Source of the DNA: Harmonia axyridis | Taxonomy: Eukaryota; Arthropoda; Insecta; Coleoptera; Coccinellidae | Assembly: GCF_914767665.1 (NCBI RefSeq) | Contig: NC_059507.1 | Span: 21,082,718 to 21,146,717 of the forward strand | Direction: 5' to 3' | DNA: 64,000 bases | Part shown: positions 1 to 8,920 of the stretch, piece after piece | Layout of the letters: every line of letters starts with the position of its first letter | How positions within the stretch are numbered: the stretch's first letter is position 1 | Notes under the pieces: generated by a model | What the model saw: only the letters and a program-made list of their open reading frames with translations | Databases searched by the model: none | What the model was told of the DNA's origin: nothing | Translations under genes and position numbers: made by a program

Positions 1-299
1 AGGAGACCAAACAAGCAAATGTATAAGAAGTATGGGTTCCAGAACCGTGAAGTGCATTTTAACAAATAGTGGACATTTCGACATAACACTTACTTCATTA
101 ATTTTCATTCATTTTCATTTACTTTCGAATAATCATTTGATTTTTATTTCATTTAATGATGCTTTCGTTAAATTATTATGAATTGAAATATTTAAATGAT
201 TATTATAAAAGAAGAACCAAGAAACCAGTGAACTGGTTTCTTGCTTTGATTCTAATATGTTCCATTTAGTTCAAAAGTACCTATCAAAAAATTAGCTAT

Positions 300-801
300 T
301 GTTCCTATCCAAACATCTCTCTAAATTGCCTTTAGAATGATGTTTCCTCTATCAAATGCAGATTTTCATTCGATCAATAGTGTAGGTTGTGAAAATTAGT
401 CACCCCTTCCTTATTAAATTTAGCTTCGTCTGTTCATAGGATCCTCGATAATAATCTGGCATTATCTCTGTCAGAATTCAGAATAAGTCGCCAAAATTGG
501 TGTCTTCTAGCATAGTCACCATCTTCTAATCATTATTCTGCAAACGGTTTTCCTTCAGCACCGACCATACTTTTTGTGAGATATTCCAAGATCCAAGTCC
601 TGAAGCACCAGCGTTTTTAGTCTTTTGCACAGTTTCTGTTCCCGCAAATCTGCGGTAGGTTGATGAAAAGACACTCTTGTGAGGAACACGCCTGTTTGGG
701 AATCTACGTGAGTATTCTCTCTGGGCCTTGGAACTATTTCCATTACTGTATCCATACACAAAAAGAATATCTGCATATTCAGCATTAATAAACGTAGACA
801 T
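300..801 (-). pseudogene. Mariner-like (DUF4817/DDE_3) transposase remnant
   Basis: The minus strand from about 801 encodes an N-terminal helix-turn-helix stretch of the kind found in insect mariner-like transposases. It has an acidic 'YADILFVYGY' start and an 'RRFPNRRVPHKS' turn, as in the DUF4817 domain. Downstream, in other frames (about 525 to 360), comes a catalytic-core piece reading roughly 'CTDEAKFNKEGVTNFHNLHY', typical of DDE_3 transposases. In-frame stops and frame changes separate the pieces, so this is a decayed copy. The same family recurs at 49460-50580. No terminal repeats could be assigned. The family call is fairly secure; the boundaries are approximate. Confidence 0.6.
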
Positions 802-1344
802 AATCTTTTACAAAATAATAAAATAGTATATTGGGATCTTGATCCCTTCTGATTACACATTCACAATTTTTTATGCCGAACATTCAGAAAAAAATTGTGC
901 TGAAACGAAACTAGTGACTACATTTTAATGAAAACTTTTTTAGGTAATAAAGGAGGAATTTGTCAAGTTTTTGAAATAATTTTGTAACACATAAATAGTG
1001 GAATTCGAAAGTTGCAGGCAAATTGATATTATGGAAATTAATTTATCCCATTAATTCAAATAATACATCAGAAATTATTTTTTTTTCTCTTCATATAGGT
1101 ATCTACTTTCAAATCATACTTATTCTCTTCAAGTATCTAATACATCATAGTTTTGCTTTTTTCATACATATCAAATCTTTTTCAGAAGAAAATAATCCAA
1201 AATTATATTCAAAGTTGGTCAACGTAGAGAAAATTGACGAAAAATGAATAAAGTTGGGAAATCTTTTGAAAATCACAAGAACTCAAATATCTCGGAAACT
1301 GTTGATTTTCGGATATCAATAAATATAGCTCAAATGACAGCTAT
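802..1344. other. AT-rich stretch, no feature recognised
   Basis: No credible coding region, RNA gene or repeat boundary was found here. The short plus-strand reading frame at 1023-1247 is low-complexity, hydrophobic and AT-driven and resembles no known protein. Confidence 0.4.
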
Positions 1345-1463
1345 GAATTTGAAAATATACAGGGTGTTTCCAAATTCGACATGAACCTTGGAAGATGAGT
1401 CATACTAACACGTCCTCCAAGGTTCATGTCGAATTTGGAAACTCCCTGTATATTTTCAAATTC
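1345..1463. repeat. Foldback element with ACAGGGTG-type ends
   Basis: Two arms of about 48 bp (1345-1392 and 1416-1463) are near-perfect reverse complements around a 23-nt loop. Each arm carries the 'ATACAGGGTGTTTCC'-type sequence, which recurs as the terminus of several inverted-repeat elements in this window (37725, 48399, 58798). It is probably a tiny non-autonomous foldback or MITE of that group. Confidence 0.8.
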
Positions 1464-2004
1464 AGGATTATGCATTGTTATGTTTTTTTTTAATAATTTC
1501 ATTAAAATCCTAGGAATATCATTGTTTTATATACATGATAGGCCCATAGTGTTCGATGGGGAGATAACTCTTGTAAATTTTGAGATAGCAGAATGATTCA
1601 CATTTTGACAAAATCGACAGCACTCAGTGCATAATCAATTTCCTTTGTCAACATAATCACCTTCCAGTGAGATAAATATACCCATTCAAACATTCCTCTG
1701 AATTTTAAGTACCTTTTCTACAGAAATATTTGTCTCTGTTTTCGGAATATAATTCAACCTTGACAATCACTTCTCCATTAAAACCAAATTTCCTTTCCTG
1801 GTGCAGCTTTTAACTGTTGTTGTCAACGGAGTCGAGTCTGAATTACACTATTCAAGCCATTGATTTGCTTGCACAGTATGTATGTTTTCTTATAAAAAAG
1901 CGATGTTTTATGAATGCACGAACCTCGCTTTTATCCATTTGTCATACAGTAACGAATAAAGTATCATTTCAATATCAAAATTACTATATCCCAAGGTGGT
2001 GTGG
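1464..2004. other. No gene recognised
   Basis: This stretch is AT-rich with no convincing ORF. The plus frame at 1817-2032 has no recognisable domain and runs into a dispersed repeat. Confidence 0.4.
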
Positions 2005-2165
2005 AAATGAAATTTACCTACAACTGCTATGAAAAGTAGTGTATTCTTCATAGCTTACTCAATTTCAAAACTATGTATTCCTCATACTGTGGGAAATATT
2101 ATTTCTCACGGCACTTTTCCCACACCTCGCTTGGTAGACAAATTAAATTGGGCTTTTTAGTCGTT
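2005..2165. repeat. Dispersed repeat, second copy near 61.1 kb
   Basis: This stretch closely matches 61115-61250; shared blocks include 'CTCAATTTCAAAACTATGT' and 'CCACACCTCGCTTGGTAGAC'. The motif 'GACTTTCCCCACTTGTTGCA' at the end of the neighbouring palindrome (about 2370) also recurs at about 62248. The two loci therefore look like copies of one unassigned element, the second one expanded. Confidence 0.65.
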
Positions 2166-2263
2166 TCTATGGAAACGCAATAAATTACCACATACTGTCA
2201 ACGAAGGCCATTTTGATTTGAATCATTACTTGAATCATCGAAATTTGTGCAGTTGTAGGGAAA

Positions 2264-2398
2264 GTATAGTGTGCAACATGTGGAGAAAGTCCTTTTCTCG
2301 CTCGTGTGTTTACGACACTCGCCTTTCAGACTCGTGTCACTAACTTTCACACTCGCGAGAAAAGTTGGACTTTCCCCACTTGTTGCACAATATACTAT
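2264..2398. repeat. Imperfect palindrome with ~45-bp arms
   Basis: The left arm (about 2264-2308) and right arm (about 2347-2398) are reverse complements. Shared elements are 'ATAGTGTGCAACA', a 'GGAGAAAGTCC'-like block and 'TTCTCGC'. The loop is about 40 nt. It lies next to the dispersed repeat and probably belongs to the same element. Confidence 0.65.
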
Positions 2399-2727
2399 TT
2401 TTAGCCGAAATAAGGTTTACGGCGCTCCATAGCAAAAACTATAGATTTTACAAAAAAAAGTGTGATGTATAAATTGTAGGAAATATTCTCTAGTTTTCTA
2501 GTTCAGTATTCTATAAAACTGTTTTTATCATAACATGATTCGGAAAGGAGATATCTGATTTTGGGCGACATTTTTCCAAGTTGAAATTCGGAAAGAGCAC
2601 ATCCAAATCTATAAAATAAACAATTTTCAAAAATTTCGGAAAACTTTCCAGGCAAACCCCTCTAAAAAAAACTGACTTCGAAGCATCTGACATAACGGAA
2701 ATCCCTTGAGGAAAAGTGCTAACCGTA

Positions 2728-4487
2728 CAGAGCCGTTGCTAGAGGGTAGGCAGGGTAGGCGGTCGCCTAGAGCGGCAAAATTCAAGGGCGGCATTTCAAG
2801 CTTGATAAAAAATTACATGTGTAGAAATTCAAAGTTCCAATTGAGATTTAATTCAGTCAGCAACAACAGGAAGGAATACCGACAAAATTAATTACCATCA
2901 AAAACTATAAAAGACCGCATTATACATTATACTCATAAATATCCAGATGTGGCGTGATCCCCTTATAATGCTGTTTACAAGTTATCGACGCTAGAAAAAA
3001 CACATGCACTCTTCAGGATTGTAGGCGCTCGCTTTACGTTGCCGAATTTTATTGCCACTTGGGGTTCTGAATTATTTTCTTTTCAATTCTCTAATCAGAA
3101 TGTTGATTCCTCAGAATGGAATGCAAAAAATCAGAAAACAATTTCATCACTCTTCCAACTGATCCTTCTTAAGAAATACATCTAAGAGGCTTTATTATTT
3201 CATACCACATTCCATTATTCCATTATATTACTTACCCGAATCTTGACCAACTACTCGATAACTGAGAATTTACCCGAATTGTGACATAATACACGGATAT
3301 GGATATGGATCACCGAATTGCGACACTGAACCTGAATTGGACTATTCACACTGGATTGAGAAAAGACCGAAAATGGAATGATACTCTGCATCTACTTACC
3401 TACACATTAAGGCTAATGTAAAATTTTTTAATATTTGTGATTTCACTCACAGAAAACCATTTTACTTGGTTTTCTCTATTTTTTGGATATTCATTAGTCC
3501 CTCATATGTATGTTTATGTATATGTAAACTTTGATGATGAATATATTATTATATTATTATTATTATTATATTATATTCATTATTTATATTATATTCTTCA
3601 TTTTTATATCATTATTATATCTGCATATCATATTATCTAGTGTTGGGCGTGAGCGCATTCGAATTGAATAATGGTTCTCAAAAAAAAAATTTTTTTCCAA
3701 GCTTTTTCTAAAATCGAAACTGAGCTAGGAACCTGAAACCGTAGGGCCCCTCTAGAGGGGCGGTAAACAATAGGGAGCGGCATTATCTACTTTTTCTTTG
3801 AAATCTGGATTACTGGAAGAACGAATTAAATATTTTTTTTGATTTAAACGAATTTCACTAATGATTTTTTTTTCACTAATCTCAAACATATTTGCATTGT
3901 CAATTGCATTGTCAATATCCGTAACATCTATTCGAATTTAAAATAAGTGTTGATTCGCATCATTCGGTTATTTAATTCATATCATATCAAAGAAAAAAAA
4001 ACGAAATGTTCGAGCGCTATATATCTAGTCAAATCTCAGCAGAAGGATCTGAAAGCTGAATTCAATTCATATATTTTATCATTTATTCAATAGAATTCAG
4101 TTGAGCACATTTGTTTATTGTTTATTGCATTTCACTTATCCTAAATCATCTATTGGATTAAAAATTGAATTCATAAAAAATAATTATACTTAAAATACAT
4201 TTTTTCCCTCCTTAAATACTTTTCATGAAAAATTGGGGAGTTATTCACACTTCCAAACTGAAAATTTGAAAACAAATTCACCAAACCAACATCTACCCCA
4301 AACCCCCGCCCCCTCCTTTGCTGAGTACAAAATCCCAAATCTGAAAGGGTTCCGATTTGTATTTTATTTTTGCCGGGGCAGTAGAAATCCTTGAGCAGGC
4401 GCTGGACCCCGATTATCCAATATTAATTTTTAGCATTCTGCAGAGTAGGCTTCTGTTAGGGCGGCAGTTTGGCTAGCGACGGCCCTG
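2728..4487. mobile_element. Non-autonomous hAT element with perfect 8-bp TSD
   Basis: The element starts CAGAGCCGTTGCTAG and ends CTAGCGACGGCCCTG, giving terminal inverted repeats of about 15 bp with a few mismatches. It is flanked on both sides by the identical octamer TAACCGTA (2720-2727 and 4488-4495), the 8-bp target duplication expected of hAT elements. The 1760-bp interior has no transposase-like ORF, so it must have been moved in trans. It has split the Penelope-like repeat that resumes at 4496. Confidence 0.88.
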
Positions 4488-4806
4488 TAACCGTAGACAC
4501 ATGTTTCGGGCTTTCGGTGAAAAAGTGTAAGGATGAACAACACTTAAAGGAAAACAACAAACAAACGGAATCAACCATAGAGCCAGGGACCGTATTCTCG
4601 ACAAGTGATCTTTCAAAACGTATACGTTCTTTCAGTACTGTGAACACTGAATGAACAACGCATACGTTTTGAAGACAGCTATAGCTACCTGCGTGATATT
4701 CGAGTCCAGGAACAACAAACATTTGTAAAGGATAACAAGGGGATTATTCCAAAACGAAGAAAAGAATACGGACATCCCTCTAGGCCAGGAAAAGTGCTAG
4801 ACACGT

Positions 4807-4831
4807 GTTTCGGGTTTCCGGCCCTCATCAG
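4807..4831 (-). ncRNA. Hammerhead-ribozyme-like core (minus)
   Basis: On the minus strand CTGATGA (4831-4825) is followed by a 13-nt segment starting GGG and ending CCC, which could form a short stem II. GAAAC (4811-4807) follows, and then the self-complementary ACACGTGT expected for a palindromic stem III. The spacing fits the hammerhead core. Stem I is weak, so activity is doubtful in the monomer. Confidence 0.5.
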
Positions 4832-4949
4832 TACGGTGAAAAAGTGTAAGGAGGAACAACATTCGGAGGAAAACAACAAACAAACGGAGTCAACAACAGG
4901 AGCCGGCCGGACATTTGTGTTTTCTGTATGTTCCAACTTTTTCACCGTA

Positions 4950-4974
4950 CTGATGAAGACTGAAAGTCCGAAAC
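4950..4974 (+). ncRNA. Hammerhead-ribozyme-like core (plus)
   Basis: CTGATGA (4950-4956), a 13-nt segment with GACT/AGTC pairing, and GAAAC (4970-4974) match the spacing of the minus-strand copy at 4807-4831 exactly. ACACGTGT follows. The stem II closing pair is an A-C mismatch, so this copy looks degenerate. Confidence 0.45.
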
Positions 4975-5105
4975 ACGTGTTTATGGTTAGCACTTTGTGC
5001 GTTATCTTTTTCTTTGTTTTTGAATTATCTCCTCGTTATCCTTCACATATGTTTGTTTTTCCTCGACTCGAATATCACGCAGGTAGTTATAGCTGTCGAC
5101 AGAGC

Positions 5106-5687
5106 CGTATCTAGGTACTATCATAGTATAAGGAAAGGATAGTAAGCCAGTGTAGTGCTTTTTTCGATTTTGTTGATGTTGAGCGCCATCTAGTTGCACT
5201 CACGTTAAGCCTCGAATTTTACTGTCAAAAAATTGGTCCGTAAAGTGGAGCCCTCTGAAAGAATTGGTGTTATTTTGAAGAACTAAAATATTTGAAATAG
5301 AGTGGTCAGAAGATTTCTATAATTTGATATTTTTTCTGCTCTACAATAAGAATTTACGCCAGTGGCGTGTATTTGTGATAAACAAGTACAATGCTACAAG
5401 TTATCATGAAATCACTAATCAGGTCCAGTCGTCATGAAATGATATCTCTAGGTTTTTTCAGGATTTATGAATGGAATAAACTCCATTTTCCGGGATATCG
5501 ATATTGCAATTGAATGTATTTGAAGAATATTCGATTGATATTGTTTTGTTATAGATTGAGTGAGAATAGGTAGAGTTTCTATCAACATTAATTTCCTAAT
5601 GTCGTAAGTTCCAATGAAATTTCTCAAAAGCTATATTTAGCTTTTGACAGTTGGTTTCGATCATTTTTTCCCAACCTTTTACGATTC
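5106..5687. repeat. Left arm of a ~590-bp inverted repeat (pair at 12180-12770)
   Basis: This arm matches the reverse complement of 12180-12770 almost base for base; for instance 'TAGTAAGCCAGTGTAGTGC' occurs in both. The arms bracket the whole Harbinger array. They probably form the ends of an older inverted-repeat element, or an inverted duplication, into which the Harbinger elements inserted. No transposase of its own was recognised. Confidence 0.85.
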
Positions 5688-5690
5688 TTA

Positions 5691-6525
5691 GGCCCAGTTT
5701 CACCAAACAGCACTTGATCCCAGATTGATTAAACTCCGCTTGTTACTAAAGCAGGCTTAACAGTGTTTTCTGTTTCACCATGCATCAACCCGTCCGAAGA
5801 TGATCGCGATTAACCAAATCGCGATTAAATAGTTAGACCATTTGGCAACGTTGTGAACAAAGGGTTCTAATAGTGTTCTGTATCGTATTAGCAGTGATGA
5901 CCACCATTGGCGCTAGGTGTCAGGTGTCATTCATTCATAACTCATAGCATTTCAAAACATTTGTCATCTTGTAAACAAAAAACAAAGTTAATTTTTGCCG
6001 AAAATGTCGAGTGATGTGCTTCGAAATATCGGAAACTTGCAGAAGTTAAAAAGAAATTATCCCATTTCACAAAACCACACATTCTGGCAAAAAAACTATA
6101 TAAGTAATTTTATTAACTTATTTATTTTTATTAACAAGTTTAACTGCTTCTTAAATAATATTTCAATCAAACATATCAATAAATTATTCTTTGCAATAAA
6201 TTTCATAAAACACAAAAACAAAGTTTACGTGTATTTTAAATGGGAAATATTGAGCCTAAACATATAGTCATATTTTGATAAAATTGACCCAAAAATTAAA
6301 AATTTCCGGAAAAATAATTACATAGACAAGAGTTCCATACTGATAAATAATTATTAATCTCAACTTGAAAGGTTATAATCCTCCAAAAATGGCCGATTAG
6401 TGCTAAATCGCGATTGGTCGATTAAATGGCGCTTTGGAGTGTGGTGAAACGCTACATTACATTAATCGTGATCTAAGGCCTCACTAGAGCTAAGTCAAGA
6501 TTAAAGCATTTGGTGAAACTGGGCC
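5691..6525. mobile_element. PIF/Harbinger copy A, internal-deletion derivative
   Basis: It begins GGCCCAGTTTCACCAAA and ends TTTGGTGAAACTGGGCC, perfect terminal inverted repeats shared with copies B and C. Its left ~600 bp match the left part of copy B and its right part matches the sequence beyond B's transposase. The transposase gene is missing, with the join near 'AAAATT' at about 6300. Left flank is TTA, right flank TAA. It is a classic deletion-derived non-autonomous element. The small plus-strand frame starting MSSDVLRNIG is shared with B and C and could be a relic of a second Harbinger ORF; I cannot confirm that. Confidence 0.85.
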
Positions 6526-6528
6526 TAA

Positions 6529-8917
6529 GGCCCAGTTTCACCAAACAGCACTTGATCCCAGATTGATTAAACTCCGCTTGTTACTAAAGCAGGCTTAACA
6601 GTGTTTTCTGTTTCACCATGCATCAACCCGTCCGAAGATGATCGCGATTAACCAAATCGCGATTAAATAGTCAGACCATTTGGCAACGTTGTGAACAAAG
6701 AGTTATAATAGTGTTCTGTATCGTATTAGCAGTGATGACCACCATTGGCGCTAGGTGTCAGGTGTCATTCATTCATAACTCATAACATTTCAAAACATTT
6801 GTCATCTTGTAAACAAAAAACAAAGTTAATTTTCGCCGAAAATGTCGAGTGATATGCTTCGAAATATCGGAAACTTGCAGAAGTTAAAAAGAAATTATCC
6901 CATTTCACAAAACCACACATTCTGTAAAAAAAAACTATTTAAGTAATTTTATTAACTTATTTATTTTATTAACAAGTTTAACTGCTTCTTAAATAATATT
7001 TCAATCAAACATATCAATAAATTATTCTTTGCAATAAATTTCATAAAACACAAAAACAAAGTTTACGGCTATTTTAAATGGGAAATATTGTGCCTATACA
7101 TATAGTCATATTTTGATAAAATTGACCCAAAAATTAGAAAAAAATTTGCTGGCTGCGAGTGATTTTTTTTTCTTTGTCAGCTGTTTTCAATGTCTTAAGT
7201 CCTATTGATCCTGCCTCACTTCTGGATGTGGATCTTCCGCAATCTCTTCATGTTCTTCCACTACAACCCTTCCAATTTCCCTGCGCTGTCGCTCTAGCAT
7301 TACCAGCCTGAAATATACATATAAATTAGCATTTGCTTTGCTATTATAGAAATGCCAAAATATGTTCAATAATCTTCAGGCCGGACACAAACCTTGTGAA
7401 GTATTGATGAACCATAGTACGTCTTTCTCGGTGCTCAGGGTAATCTCTCCTCTCGTTCAATGGATGACCTAAGACTGCTATGGGATTTTGTCCCATGTCT
7501 CCCTGAGCTATTATAACATCCCATGGTGCTGGTAGGTTGGCTTCAAACTCAGCATCAAAAGGTGGGACATCTTCCCCACGTCTTCGTAGGACATTATGAA
7601 GTACAGCCGTTGCCACTATTACAGGAAATACTTTATCCAAATCGATTCTAAAACCTAACGATAATACAGGAAAGCGTCTTTTCCAAACTCCAAACATTCT
7701 TTCCACAGGGTTTCTCGTTCTGATTTGAGATTCGTTGTATAATTGTTCCGCAGGGTTCAAACAATTTTCAAAAGGAGTCATGAAATACTTGGTACAGGAA
7801 TATCCACTATCTCCTACTAGGACAGCATTTCCATATCTGTCATCATCAAACATAGCTTTCCGATAGCAATTACGGAATATGGTGGAATCATGACTACTTC
7901 CAGGCCACCTCGCAACTATGTCTGTGAATTCAAGTTTGGCATTGCATATAGCCTGAACATTCAGTGAAAAGTAACCCTTTCTGCAACGAAACAGCTCTGC
8001 ATTATCACCACCTGAAAAATGACATAAATTTAATGAAACAGTGGGAGAAGAATCATTACATGTAGGAGGAAAGAAGGACGTACCTGGAGTTTTAATTTTA
8101 ACATGAGTGCAATCGATGGCACCCAAAACCCTTGGAAAGCTTGCAGTTCCGAAAAATTCAGTCTGTGTTCTTCGAATTTCCTCCTGAGTTTCAGGGAATG
8201 TTATATGCAGTGGACGGAGAGAGGCAATAGCAGTACTCACTCGATGAATTATTCTGTGGGCTGTCGATTTACTAATTCCAGTGAAGTCTGCAACTGTCAT
8301 TTGGTGACAACCAGTAGCATAGTATCGTAAGGTGCATAGTAACTGATTCATTGGAGAAACAGAATTATTCCTGGAAATCAATAGGAAACGCAAAATCAGT
8401 GTATCAAACTATATTGCAAACATAACCTCAACAATATCAGTAGCTAATTCAAAAGGAAAATGAAACATTAAAACTTACTTGTCGTTTGCAAATTCAATTT
8501 GTTCCTCAATTGAACCCAGTATTTGGAGTGCAGCTTTTTTTGAGAGACGGAATCTTTTCTCACAATCCGCATTGTCCAAATTTTGGAAATGATCTTCTCT
8601 TTCTCGGATCCATCGAGGACGTCGAACGACAAATTCTTCATCACTATCATCATCTTCAAAGGCAAGATCATATACTCGTCGAAAGGCCATTTTAACGAAA
8701 TTTCCGGAAAAATAATTACATAGACAAGAGTTCCAAATAATTATTAATCTCAGCTTGAAAGGTTATAATCCTCCAAAAATGGCCGATTAGTGCTAAATCG
8801 CGATTGGTCGATTAAATAGCGCTTTGGAGTGTGGTGAAACGCTACATTACATTAATCGTGATCTAAAGCCTCACTTAAGAGCTAAGTCAAGATTAAAGCA
8901 TTTGGTGAAACTGGGCC
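6529..8917. mobile_element. PIF/Harbinger copy B, apparently complete
   Basis: This 2389-bp element has the same GGCCCAGTTTCACC/GGTGAAACTGGGCC ends as copies A and C. It is bounded by TAA on both sides (6526-6528 and 8918-8920), fitting the 3-bp TWA target preference of PIF/Harbinger. It carries an intact, spliced transposase gene on the minus strand. Neither boundary TAA is duplicated between neighbours: each serves two adjacent elements. Confidence 0.88.
7202..8690 (-). CDS. PIF/Harbinger transposase, four exons, intact (copy B)
   Basis: A DDE transposase of the PIF/Harbinger superfamily (DDE_Tnp_4 type), which cuts and pastes the element via its terminal inverted repeats. Predicted exons on the minus strand are 8690-8479, 8370-8084, 8011-7393 and 7307-7202. 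All junctions are GT-AG and in phase, giving 407 aa. The 72-nt third-exon boundary intron (8083-8012) is in frame, so an unspliced ORF looks open, but removing it restores the family motif 'KTPGGDNAELFRCRKGYFS'. Candidate catalytic residues are D157 (GAIDC), D234 (VGDSGYS) and E270 (NPVERMFGVWKRRFP). An HTH-like segment (MTVADFTGISKSTAHRII) precedes them. The start Met follows no competing upstream ATG. The Myb/SANT partner protein usual for Harbinger was not recognised. It may still be functional. Confidence 0.88.
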
Positions 8918-8920
8918 TAA

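Larger units (their letters stand above)
4496..5104. mobile_element. Penelope-like element fragment, inverted, with hammerhead-like cores
   Basis: Two sequence blocks appear in opposite orientations. The block at about 4675-4745 is the reverse complement of about 5010-5099; read on the minus strand at 5002-5199 it encodes a 'DSYNYLRDIRVEEKQ' peptide. Between them lie two hammerhead-like motifs facing each other. Hammerhead motifs with tiny palindromic stem III are known from the terminal repeats of Penelope-like retroelements, so a rearranged fragment of such an element is the best reading. No reverse transcriptase is visible, so the class assignment is inference. Confidence 0.45.

Noticed and set aside
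8103..8330. Plus-strand 75-aa frames in both Harbinger copies
   Set aside because: Antisense shadow of transposase exon 2.
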